5,692 nucleotides of DNA from Sphingomonas bacterium (GCF_903643065.1 NZ_CAHJWX010000159.1:1-5692), one strand, 5' to 3'; shown: positions 1 to 5,692, counted from the first letter of the stretch. The notes: generated by a model not told the origin, from the letters alone. A program made the numbers and translations.

Positions 1-1
1 C

Positions 2-1567
2 CGCTTCATCGCGGCCGGGATCGCGCCGGGGGATCGCGTCGCGCTGGTGGCGGAGACCGGGCCGGACTTCGCCGCGCTGTTCTTCGGCGCCGTCTATGCC
101 GGCGCCTGGCCCGTGCCGCTGCCGCTGCCGACCTCGTTCGGCGGGCGCGACAGCTATGTGGAGCAATTGCGCGTGCAGCTCGACAGCTGCGCCCCCGCGC
201 TGCTCGTCCACCCGCCCGAGCTGACCGACATGGGGCACGCCGCCGCCGCGCTGGCGGGCGTCGCGCACGCCGACTGGGCGGAGCTGGCCACCCGACCCGC
301 GCCCGACGCCGCGCCCCCGATCGCGCGCGGCGACGACATCGCGTACCTTCAATATTCCAGCGGCTCGACGCGCTTCCCGCACGGCGTCGCGATCACCCAC
401 GCGGCGCTGCTCAACAATCTGGCGGCGCACAGCCATGGCATGGCGATCGACGGGGACGATCGCTGCGTCTCCTGGCTGCCCTGGTACCATGACATGGGGC
501 TGGTCGGCTGCTTCCTGTCGGTGATCGCCAACCAGGTCTCGACCGACTATCTCAAGACGGAGGACTTCGCGCGGCGTCCGCTCGCCTGGCTCGACCTGAT
601 CAGCCGGCACGATGGCCACACGCTCTCCTACTCGCCGACCTTCGGCTACGACATCTGCGCGCGGCGCGTCGGCGCGCAAACGCCGGTGGCGGAGCGGTTC
701 GATCTGTCGCGCTGGCGCATCGCGGGCAACGGCGCGGACATGATCCGCCCCGATGTGATGCAGGCGTTCGTGGATGCCTTCGCGCCCGCCGGCTTCCCGG
801 CGTCGGCCTTCCTGCCCTCCTACGGCCTGGCCGAGGCGACGCTCGCGGTGACGCTGATGCCGCCGGGCGAGGGCATCCGCATCGAGCTGGTTGAGGAGAC
901 GCAGCTGTCGGGCGGCGGCGCGCTGGGCGGCGCGGACGGGCCGCGCCCGCAGCGCTTCCGCGCCATCGTCAATTGCGGCAAGCCCGTGCGCGACATGCGC
1001 GTCGAGATCCGCGAGGAAGACGGCGCCGCGCTGCCCGAGGGCGCGATCGGCAAGGTATGGTGCAGCGGCCCGTCGGTGATGGTCGGCTATTTCCGCGATC
1101 CCGACGCCACCGCCGCCTGCCTGGCACCCGATCCAGCCGGCGCGACGATTTGGCTCGATACCGGCGACATGGGCTATTTGTCGGACGGCTACCTGTTCAT
1201 CGTCGGCCGCGCCAAGGACATGATCATCGTCAACGGCCGCAATCACTGGCCGCAGGACATCGAATGGGCGGTGGAGCAACTGCCCGGCTTCAAGGCGGGC
1301 GATATCGCCGCCTTCGCGATCACCACCCCGGGCGGCGAAGAGACGCCCGCCGTGCTGGTCCAGTGCCGCTTCTCCGACGCCGACGAGCGCCTGCGCCTGC
1401 GCGACCTGATTCGCGAGCGCGTCCGCGCGGTGACGGGCATGAACTGCGTGATCGAGCTGATCCCCCCCAAGACGCTGCCCCGCACCAGCTCGGGCAAGCT
1501 CAGCCGCGCCAAGGCCCGCAACCTGTACCTCAGCGGCGATATCAAGCCTTACGCGATGGCGGCGTGA
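2..1567 (+). CDS. Fatty acyl-AMP ligase (FAAL), 5'-truncated by window edge
   Basis: ANL-superfamily adenylating enzyme expected to convert a fatty acid plus ATP to acyl-AMP and pass the acyl group to a carrier protein, in the cytoplasm. The frame is open from nt 2, and the residues before the first GTG (nt 47) already read as adenylation domain (RFIAAGIAPGDRVAL), so the true start is upstream. About 520 residues are visible; full FAALs are usually 550-600. Motifs in order: A3 P-loop YSSGSTRFPHG (nt 353-385), with His where acyl-CoA synthetases carry Lys; WLPWYHDMGLVG (473-508); A5 SYGLAEATLAVT (818-853); an extra segment at about 857-970 where FAALs have their specific insertion; TGDMGYLSDGY (1160-1192); GRAKDMIIVNGRNHWPQDIE (1205-1264); A10 PRTSSGKLSR, with catalytic Lys at 1496-1498. 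All adenylation motifs are intact. The acyl acceptor is unknown. One candidate role is the acyl-ACP synthetase step of bacterial sphingolipid synthesis; a polyketide or lipopeptide pathway is the alternative. Confidence 0.93.
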   Translation, partial: RFIAAGIAPGDRVALVAETGPDFAALFFGAVYAGAWPVPLPLPTSFGGRDSYVEQLRVQLDSCAPALLVHPPELTDMGHAAAALAGVAHADWAELATRPAPDAAPPIARGDDIAYLQYSSGSTRFPHGVAITHAALLNNLAAHSHGMAIDGDDRCVSWLPWYHDMGLVGCFLSVIANQVSTDYLKTEDFARRPLAWLDLISRHDGHTLSYSPTFGYDICARRVGAQTPVAERFDLSRWRIAGNGADMIRPDVMQAFVDAFAPAGFPASAFLPSYGLAEATLAVTLMPPGEGIRIELVEETQLSGGGALGGADGPRPQRFRAIVNCGKPVRDMRVEIREEDGAALPEGAIGKVWCSGPSVMVGYFRDPDATAACLAPDPAGATIWLDTGDMGYLSDGYLFIVGRAKDMIIVNGRNHWPQDIEWAVEQLPGFKAGDIAAFAITTPGGEETPAVLVQCRFSDADERLRLRDLIRERVRAVTGMNCVIELIPPKTLPRTSSGKLSRAKARNLYLSGDIKPYAMAA

Positions 1568-1574
1568 GCGCCGC
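1559..1574. terminator. GC hairpin straddling the FAAL stop codon; possible weak terminator
   Basis: GCGGCG (1559-1564) pairs perfectly with CGCCGC (1569-1574) around a TGAG loop, and the FAAL stop codon sits in that loop. It lies in the 13-bp gap between two convergent genes, where a bidirectional terminator would be useful. There is no T-tract on either side, so intrinsic termination is doubtful, and such stems arise easily by chance at this GC content. Confidence 0.22.
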
Positions 1575-1580
1575 GCCGCG

Positions 1581-1985
1581 TCAGTAGCGACTTGACCGGA
1601 TCCGGATGCCGACGCCGAAAACCACGACCGCGACGAACGCCGCGCCTAGCAACAGCGGCCCCAGCACGGGAAACCAGAGTTGCCAGAAGCCGCCGGCGGT
1701 CGCGGTGCCGGCCGGGTCGGCGGGATCGTAGATCAGGCGAACGGGCGTTCCCACCGGCCGGGCGCCCATCCCGTTCTGGCGATAACGGATCACCGCGCCG
1801 CCGGCGGCGCGGAACTCGATAGCGGGATGCGCCGTCGCCGTCACCACATGGCCGGTGGCGGTGCTCGCGCGTTGTACGAAGCGCGCCGTGGTCCAGCCTT
1901 GCCAGGCGCCGACCAGCAGCGTCGCGATCCCGATCAGCAGAAAGATCGCCGCACCCACTCTGCTATCCCTGTTCTCGCCGGTCAC
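1581..1985 (-). CDS. DUF3592 domain-containing membrane protein
   Basis: A 134-residue protein that matches the DUF3592 layout: N-terminal membrane helix (about residues 10-30), a small extramembrane beta-rich segment with the family-like pattern ATGHVV, then IEF, then a VGTPVRLIYDPADP motif (residues 78-91), then a second helix (about 104-127) and a basic tail ending IRIRSSRY. Molecular function is unknown for the family; it is predicted to sit in the inner membrane. The start is GTG at 1985-1983, supported by a GGAGG Shine-Dalgarno 5 nt upstream that directly abuts the stop codon of the preceding gene. That arrangement suggests co-transcription and translational coupling with the unknown gene at 1996-2706. 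It converges on the FAAL gene with a 13-bp gap. The family call is from recognised pattern, not a search. Confidence 0.82.
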   Translation of the reverse strand: MTGENRDSRVGAAIFLLIGIATLLVGAWQGWTTARFVQRASTATGHVVTATAHPAIEFRAAGGAVIRYRQNGMGARPVGTPVRLIYDPADPAGTATAGGFWQLWFPVLGPLLLGAAFVAVVVFGVGIRIRSSRY

Positions 1986-1990
1986 GCCCG

Positions 1991-1995
1991 CCTCC
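1991..1995 (-). promoter_or_regulatory. Shine-Dalgarno of the DUF3592 gene, abutting the upstream stop
   Basis: On the minus strand the upstream gene's TGA (1998-1996) is followed immediately by GGAGG (1995-1991), a 5-nt spacer and GTG (1985-1983). This strong site fixes the GTG start and is a typical arrangement for termination-reinitiation coupling. Confidence 0.75.
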
Positions 1996-2706
1996 TCAGC
2001 CCTGCGGCCACATATAGCCGAGCTGGCCGGTGATGCCGGCGCTCGCCTGCACGCCGACGTTCCAACCGCGCGACAGGATCATCCCCCGGCACCGCAGCGG
2101 CGGCGCCAGTAGGCCCAGCACAGGGCTGCTGTGCATCGCCGCCGTGATCGCCAGCCACATTGGATCGATGCCGACCAGCATCGCCGACCCGGAATAGCCC
2201 AGGATCAACCCGGCGCCGGCATCCACCACGCTGCAGATGCCCTTGAAATCATCGATGGCCAGCTCGTCGTGCGGGCAGTCGCCCATCACGTACACCGCGC
2301 CGTGATTCCAAAATGCTTCGGGCGCGATGTTGCCGCCGACGTGATCGGACAGCCCGTGCGGATCAAGCCTGCCGGGATTGATACGTCCGATCTTGGGGAT
2401 CTTGCGAATGCCGATGCTCAGCCCCAAGCCCGCCGCCCCGTAGCTGAAGCGTCGCTCCACGCCCTCCGGGTCCGCCAACACCACCGTGCCGCCGCTAGTA
2501 GCGACGAACTCAATGCCGAGCCCTCCAGTGCCTGAGGTGGTGAAAGTCCACCGGCTTCTACGCTTCACCGTCGTCGGTGGGTAGATCATCGCGACGTTCC
2601 GATCGTTGATGACCCGGACGATAGCGAGCGACCATGGAAACGCCAGCCCCAGCTTCGAACGCCGATCGCTCGCCCGCCGTCTGATCGACTCCTCGGAAGC
2701 AACCAT
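1996..2706 (-). CDS. Unrecognised glycine-rich protein, first gene of a pair with DUF3592
   Basis: I cannot assign this 236-residue protein to a named family. Residues 1-39 are Arg-rich, with a modest hydrophobic stretch (about 19-32) that does not look like a classical signal peptide. Residues 50-105 alternate short hydrophobic stretches with glycine turns (SGTGGLGIEF, SYGAAGLGLSIGI), suggesting beta-strands. Residues 137-180 hold GAVYVMGDCPHDEL, then GICSVVDAGAGLILGYSGSAMLVGIDP, a glycine-rich region. The C-terminus (about 213-236) returns to a strand-like pattern, GVQASAGITGQLGYMWPQG. It has three cysteines (144, 158, 206) and no obvious catalytic motif. The ATG at 2706-2704 is preceded by GAAGG with a 7-nt spacer. 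A later ATG at 2589-2587 (Met40, giving 197 residues) is possible but has only a weak upstream GGAA. By hand count, 26 of the first 118 codons end in A/T, including AGA and TCA, more than in neighbouring genes. Coding is supported by the coupled downstream gene and sensible protein character. Confidence 0.75.
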   Translation of the reverse strand: MVASEESIRRRASDRRSKLGLAFPWSLAIVRVINDRNVAMIYPPTTVKRRSRWTFTTSGTGGLGIEFVATSGGTVVLADPEGVERRFSYGAAGLGLSIGIRKIPKIGRINPGRLDPHGLSDHVGGNIAPEAFWNHGAVYVMGDCPHDELAIDDFKGICSVVDAGAGLILGYSGSAMLVGIDPMWLAITAAMHSSPVLGLLAPPLRCRGMILSRGWNVGVQASAGITGQLGYMWPQG

Positions 2707-2713
2707 CCGATAA

Positions 2714-2718
2714 CCTTC
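2714..2718 (-). promoter_or_regulatory. Shine-Dalgarno of the unknown gene
   Basis: Minus-strand GAAGG, 7 nt before ATG 2706-2704. It supports the long start over Met40 (2589-2587). Its last position overlaps the first base of the dyad at 2718-2731. Confidence 0.55.
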
Positions 2719-2731
2719 GCCTGTTAAGGCG
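2718..2731. promoter_or_regulatory. Perfect dyad in the divergent intergenic gap
   Basis: CGCCT (2718-2722) and its exact reverse complement AGGCG (2727-2731) flank a 4-nt GTTA centre. The dyad occupies most of the space between the two divergent start codons and overlaps the plus-strand Shine-Dalgarno (2726-2729) and the edge of the minus-strand one. It could be an operator acting on both genes, or a small RNA hairpin sequestering the plus-strand ribosome site. A 5-bp arm is short enough to be chance. I see no convincing -35/-10 pair; GATAAC at 2709-2714 is only faintly -10-like. Confidence 0.3.
2726..2729 (+). promoter_or_regulatory. Weak Shine-Dalgarno that bears on the GGDEF-EAL start choice
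   Basis: AAGG lies only 3 nt before GTG 2733-2735 but 9 nt before the in-frame GTG 2739-2741. Normal spacing therefore favours the second GTG, which would make the protein 787 rather than 789 residues, beginning (M)NAGPSPRAP. Confidence 0.45.
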
Positions 2732-2732
2732 C

Positions 2733-5102
2733 GTGCTCGTGAACGCCGGCCCTTCTCCCCGCGCGCCGGTGGCGCAGATCGGATTTGCCGCGCTGCTGGG
2801 CCTGCGCGACGGGCCGGATCGCGCCGAATGGGGCGCGATCCGCGCGGCGCAGCTGCATGCCGGGCGGGAACTGGCCTTGTTCATGCTCTGCGCCAGCCTG
2901 CTCGCCGCCGGCGCCACCACCGCGCTGTTCCACCCCACCGTGCCGCCCTGGCTGCTCGGCGGCTGGGCCGGCCTCGCGGCGCTCGTCTCGCTCGGCGTCG
3001 CGCTTCGCCGCCTCGCCACGCGGCACCGCCGCGATGGCCATGCCACCACCGACGACCTGCGCGTCACCGCGTGGGAGGGCGCGCTGCTGGCGATCGTCTG
3101 GGCGTTGCCGCCGCTCCTGTTCCGGGCGCCGCTCGAATCGCAGCAGGCCTATGGCCTGTGGCTGATCCTGTCGGTGCTGATGAGCGCCGCCGCGCTCGCC
3201 ATGGCGCCGCTCGCGCTCGCGACGTTGGTGTTCCTGGGAGGACTCGCCATCGCCGTCGCCGCGCATCTGGCGCTGGGCGGCGCCGATGCCGCCGCCAGCG
3301 CGACGTTGCTGTTCGCCGGCATCCTGGGCTGCACCTGCGTGTTGCGCGCCCGGTCGTTGGTGGTGATCCGCGCCAGCCAGCTCGCGCTGGAGGAGCGCGA
3401 CGAGACGGTGAGCCTGCTGCTGCGCGAGACGGAGGATCAGGGCGCCGACTGGCTGTGGGAGACCGACGCAGCGCGGCGCGTGGTCAACGCGTCGGCGCGG
3501 TTCGCCTTCGCCTGCGGGCTGGACCTGCTCACGATCAACGGCATGCCGTTCCTGCAGGTGCTCGCCGGCCCGACCTGGGAAACGGGCGAGTTCGCCAGCG
3601 CGTTGCGGACGGTGGCGCAGAAGCTGAAGGCGCGCGAAGCCTTTCGCGACCTACGCCTGCCCGTCCACATCAACGGTGAGGAGCGCTGGTGGGAGATCGC
3701 CGCCAGCCCCCGCGTCGACGATCGCGGCGTGTTCGTCGGGTTCCGCGGCGTCGGCTCGGACGTGACGGAGCAGCGCCAGTCCGCCGACAAAATCAACCGC
3801 ATGGCGCGCTTCGACACGCTGACCGGTCTGCCCAACCGGCTGCTGATCAACGAAACGCTGCAGCGCGCGATGGCGGAGGCCGAGCGGTGGAGCCGGCGCT
3901 GCGCGTTCATGATGATCGACCTCGATCGCTTCAAGGCGGTCAACGACACGCTGGGCCACCCGGTCGGCGATCGGCTGCTGAGCCGCGTGTCGGAGCGGCT
4001 GTCGCAACTGACGGGCGACAACGAGCTCTGCGGCCGGCTGGGCGGGGACGAGTTCGCGGTGGTGGTGCGCGACGCCACCGACACCGCCGCGATCGAGAAG
4101 CTCGCCAAGGCGATCATCGACGCGCTGTCGCGCCCGTACGAGATCGACCAGCACACGCTGTATATCGGCGCATCGGTGGGCCTCGCCACCGGCCCGCGCG
4201 ACGGTCGCACCGCCGAGATGCTGATCCGCTCCGCCGACCTGGCGCTGTACCGCGCCAAGGACGCGGGGCGCGGCGTGTTCGTCGCCTACGACCCCGCGCT
4301 GCACCTCCAGGCGGAGGAGCGGCGCACGCTGGAACTGGCGCTGCGCCAGGCGCTAGCCAAGGGCGAGATGCACCTTCATTACCAACCGGTGGTGGACGCG
4401 GACACCGGCCGGCTGACCGGGTTCGAGGCGTTGCTGCGCTGGCAATCGGCCCAGTTCGGCAACGTGTCGCCCGCCAAGTTCATCCCGCTGGCGGAAGAAG
4501 CGCGGCTGATCGGGCCGATCGGCGAATGGGTGCTGCGCACCGCCTGCCTGGAGGCCGCGCGCTGGCCGGCGCCGACGCGCATCGCGGTCAACGTCTCCGC
4601 CGAGCAGCTCCAGAACCCACCCTTCGTCTCGACGGTGACGAGCGCGCTGGCGAACAGCGGCCTTTCCGCCGAGCGGCTGGAGCTGGAGGTCACGGAAAGC
4701 GTGTTCATGCACGAGGAGCTGGGTGCCACCAAGGTGCTCGACCGCTTGCTCGATCTGGGCATCAAGCTCAGCCTCGACGATTTCGGCACCGGCTATTCGT
4801 CGCTGGGCTATCTGTCGCGCACGCGCTTCTCGACGATCAAGATCGATCGCGGCTTCGTTAAGGGTGCGGCGAAGGGCGTGCGCGAGGCGCTGGCGATCAT
4901 CCGCGCGGTGGTGGCGCTCGCCGACAGCTTGGGCATGGCGACCACGGCGGAGGGGGTGGAGACGGAGAGCGAGCACCGGCTGGTGCAGGAGCTGGGCTGC
5001 GCCAAGGTCCAGGGCTTTTATTTCGGCCGCCCGCTCCCCGCCGCCGAGGCCCGCGCGCTGGCGATGCGCGAAGGCGTGGAGCGCGAGCGTACGGCGGCGT
5101 GA
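2733..5102 (+). CDS. Membrane PAS-GGDEF-EAL bifunctional c-di-GMP cyclase/phosphodiesterase
   Basis: A hybrid that can in principle make c-di-GMP from two GTP (GGDEF) and hydrolyse it to pGpG (EAL). Domains over 789 residues: about six membrane helices (roughly 46-66, 73-92, 114-130, 141-160, 161-181, 187-204) forming an N-terminal sensor unit; a charged, probably helical linker (205-235); PAS (about 238-350, opening ADWLWETD and ending VGSDVTEQ); GGDEF (about 356-520); EAL (about 530-775). GGDEF residues are canonical: D396 in MMIDLDRF and GGDEF at 437-441. The RxxD inhibitory-site position (428-431) reads GDNE, so product inhibition is probably absent. EAL residues all look present: E565 in FEALLRW, N620, E652, D682-D683 in LDDFGTGYSSL, K703 in IKIDRGFV, E740 in AEGVE and Q760. 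Their spacing closely follows RocR. Both activities are therefore predicted possible; which dominates cannot be read from sequence. The start is GTG 2733 or, by ribosome-site spacing, GTG 2739. It is divergent from the unknown gene. Confidence 0.96.
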   Translation: MLVNAGPSPRAPVAQIGFAALLGLRDGPDRAEWGAIRAAQLHAGRELALFMLCASLLAAGATTALFHPTVPPWLLGGWAGLAALVSLGVALRRLATRHRRDGHATTDDLRVTAWEGALLAIVWALPPLLFRAPLESQQAYGLWLILSVLMSAAALAMAPLALATLVFLGGLAIAVAAHLALGGADAAASATLLFAGILGCTCVLRARSLVVIRASQLALEERDETVSLLLRETEDQGADWLWETDAARRVVNASARFAFACGLDLLTINGMPFLQVLAGPTWETGEFASALRTVAQKLKAREAFRDLRLPVHINGEERWWEIAASPRVDDRGVFVGFRGVGSDVTEQRQSADKINRMARFDTLTGLPNRLLINETLQRAMAEAERWSRRCAFMMIDLDRFKAVNDTLGHPVGDRLLSRVSERLSQLTGDNELCGRLGGDEFAVVVRDATDTAAIEKLAKAIIDALSRPYEIDQHTLYIGASVGLATGPRDGRTAEMLIRSADLALYRAKDAGRGVFVAYDPALHLQAEERRTLELALRQALAKGEMHLHYQPVVDADTGRLTGFEALLRWQSAQFGNVSPAKFIPLAEEARLIGPIGEWVLRTACLEAARWPAPTRIAVNVSAEQLQNPPFVSTVTSALANSGLSAERLELEVTESVFMHEELGATKVLDRLLDLGIKLSLDDFGTGYSSLGYLSRTRFSTIKIDRGFVKGAAKGVREALAIIRAVVALADSLGMATTAEGVETESEHRLVQELGCAKVQGFYFGRPLPAAEARALAMREGVERERTAA

Positions 5103-5110
5103 GGCTACTC

Positions 5111-5160
5111 ACATCCTCCCCGCGCGGGGCGGTGGCGCGCGGCGCCGCCGCGTGACGGAA
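5111..5160. repeat. Possible degraded REP-like intergenic repeat with two GC hairpins
   Basis: Just after the GGDEF-EAL stop lie a 12-bp perfect palindrome (5118-5129, CCCCGCGCGGGG) and a second hairpin, CGCGGC (5138-5143) with GCCGCG (5147-5152), which extends by a G-U and a C-G pair to 8 bp. The overall order (TCCTCCCC, stem, GGTGGC, stem, TGACGGA) resembles a family of intergenic repeats I associate with sphingomonads and relatives, whose right end normally reads GGAGGGG and here reads GGAAAAGG. Only one copy is in the window, so repeat status is from memory. The hairpins might also help terminate the upstream gene. Confidence 0.4.
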
Positions 5161-5191
5161 AAGGTCCGGGGCTGGGTGCCACGGCGCCCGG
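5159..5191 (-). terminator. Weak candidate terminator after the DUF3140 gene
   Basis: Reading the minus strand from the DUF3140 stop, CCGGG (5191-5187) can pair with CCCGG (5170-5166), followed by ACC and then TTTT (5162-5159). An alternative, mutually exclusive stem is 5174-5179 with 5184-5189 (six pairs, one G-U, 4-nt loop). The stem is short and the T-run has only four bases. Confidence 0.28.
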
Positions 5192-5195
5192 GTCG

Positions 5196-5543
5196 TCACT
5201 TGCAGGGATCATGCCCCCAGTTCATCAGCGAGTAACGCCAGCGCGAATGCTCGATGTCCTCCGCCGGCCCGCCCTGCGCCAGGTGACGGTGCACATAGCC
5301 CGTCACCTTCTTCATGTCGGCCAGGTCGGCGTCGTTCAGCTCCGCCTTCTTCTTGCGCAGGATGGCGACGATGCGCGCGCCCTCTCGGTGCCCGACGCTC
5401 TCGCCCGGCCCCTTGCCGTCCGCACCCTTCCAGCCGACCGCCTGGCTGTCCTCGGTATCGAGCCACGTCTCCAGCGCGGCGGGCGTCATGTTCACCGCCT
5501 CGCGGAAGGCCTTCTCGATCGCCGCCTGATCCTCATCCGCCAT
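5196..5543 (-). CDS. DUF3140 domain-containing protein
   Basis: A 115-residue soluble, charged protein recognised as DUF3140 by its conserved blocks: VNMTPAALETWLDTEDSQ (residues 17-34), GESVGHREGARIVAILRKKK (47-66), MKKVTGYVHRHLAQ (77-90) and EHSRWRYSLMNWGHDP (98-113). The family is small and of unknown function; some members are labelled DNA-binding in databases, but nothing here establishes that. It is predicted mostly helical, with a basic stretch around RKKK and no signal peptide or membrane segment. The ATG at 5543-5541 is chosen because AGGAGG lies 8 nt upstream and the family-like sequence begins shortly after it. The frame stays open to 5609, but the extra 22 residues would read through that ribosome site. 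It converges on the GGDEF-EAL gene (93-bp gap) and follows a same-strand gene by 37 bp, so it may be second in an operon. Confidence 0.88.
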   Translation of the reverse strand: MADEDQAAIEKAFREAVNMTPAALETWLDTEDSQAVGWKGADGKGPGESVGHREGARIVAILRKKKAELNDADLADMKKVTGYVHRHLAQGGPAEDIEHSRWRYSLMNWGHDPCK

Positions 5544-5551
5544 CGTGTCGT

Positions 5552-5557
5552 CCTCCT
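5552..5557 (-). promoter_or_regulatory. Shine-Dalgarno that fixes the DUF3140 start
   Basis: Minus-strand AGGAGG, 8 nt before ATG 5543-5541. This near-consensus site rules in the shorter start over the upstream in-frame ATG at 5609-5607. Confidence 0.75.
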
Positions 5558-5580
5558 GGGCGCCTAACGGCCCGCCCGGC

Positions 5581-5692
5581 TCAGGGTTGCCAAGCGAGCA
5601 TGCCGGCATAGGTCTGGGGCGGCGCGGGCAGCGTCGCGCGCGCCCAGGCGCCCGTGAGCACGACGAGCGCCAGCGCGGCGCTCGCCGACCGG
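5581..5692 (-). CDS. C-terminal fragment of an unidentified, probably membrane, protein
   Basis: On the minus strand an open frame enters from beyond the window and ends at TGA 5583-5581. The 36 visible residues include a hydrophobic stretch (AALALVVLTGAWA), then RATLPAPPQTYAGMLAWQP and the stop. This reads like a last membrane helix with a short tail, and third positions are G/C-rich like the flanking genes. It would be the upstream neighbour of the DUF3140 gene, 37 bp away on the same strand. Family cannot be judged from so little; a chance open frame in GC-rich DNA is the alternative. Confidence 0.5.
   Translation of the reverse strand, partial: RSASAALALVVLTGAWARATLPAPPQTYAGMLAWQP

Noticed and set aside
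47..1567. GTG at 47 as the start of the ligase
   Set aside because: The frame is open to the window edge and codons before 47 already encode conserved adenylation-domain sequence, so the gene is truncated by the window.
973..1587. 204-residue plus-strand frame inside the ligase gene
   Set aside because: Arg/Gly/Pro-rich low-complexity translation typical of an alternate frame in GC-rich DNA, fully inside a well-supported gene.
1680..2535. Plus-strand frames opposite the DUF3592 and unknown genes
   Set aside because: Overlapping His/Arg/Ala-rich translations without domain character, antisense to better-supported genes.
3437..4304. Long minus-strand frames (273 and 217 residues) opposite the GGDEF region
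   Set aside because: Ser/Arg-rich shadow translations of a gene with clear conserved domains; long antisense frames are expected at this GC content.
3689..4861. 390-residue plus-strand frame overlapping GGDEF-EAL
   Set aside because: Arg/Gly-rich frame-shifted shadow of the GGDEF-EAL reading frame.
5196..5609. Longer DUF3140 start at 5609
   Set aside because: The extra 22 residues run through a strong AGGAGG site that serves the ATG at 5543, and they overlap the end of the upstream frame.
1..5692. CRISPR array, tRNA/rRNA, insertion sequence, attachment site or toxin-antitoxin pair
   Set aside because: No spaced direct repeats, cloverleaf-like stretches, transposase or integrase motifs, or toxin/antitoxin-like small gene pair were seen on either strand.

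Overview
The window is GC-rich and coding-dense, with strong G/C preference at third codon positions. Gene content and protein style (a fatty acyl-AMP ligase with FAAL-type motifs, a membrane PAS-GGDEF-EAL protein, DUF3592, DUF3140) and a repeat-like hairpin pair point to an alphaproteobacterium, most likely a sphingomonad. That placement is inference from remembered families, not a search.

Layout. (1) nt 2-1567, plus strand: the C-terminal ~520 residues of a fatty acyl-AMP ligase; its start lies before the window. (2) nt 1581-2706, minus strand: a tight two-gene unit. An unrecognised glycine-rich 236-residue protein comes first and a two-helix DUF3592 membrane protein second. The second gene's Shine-Dalgarno abuts the first gene's stop codon. 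(3) nt 2733 (or 2739)-5102, plus strand: a c-di-GMP turnover protein with about six membrane helices, PAS, GGDEF and EAL. It is divergent from the unknown gene, with only 26-32 bp between start codons and a small perfect dyad in that gap. (4) nt 5103-5195: a 93-bp convergent spacer with several GC hairpins, part of which resembles a degraded intergenic repeat. (5) nt 5196-5543, minus strand: a DUF3140 protein. (6) nt 5581-5692, minus strand: the last 36 codons of another gene, running off the window edge.

How they fit together. The ligase would activate fatty acids as acyl-adenylates for transfer to a carrier protein. In related bacteria such enzymes serve lipid pathways such as sphingolipid synthesis, but the partner genes are outside the window. 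The GGDEF-EAL protein links a membrane/PAS input to c-di-GMP. No shared pathway connects the genes. The window reads as ordinary chromosomal sequence, and I see no defence system, mobile element, CRISPR array or RNA gene. The least understood element is the unknown-gene/DUF3592 pair, which has looser codon usage than its neighbours and an unusually short divergent regulatory gap.
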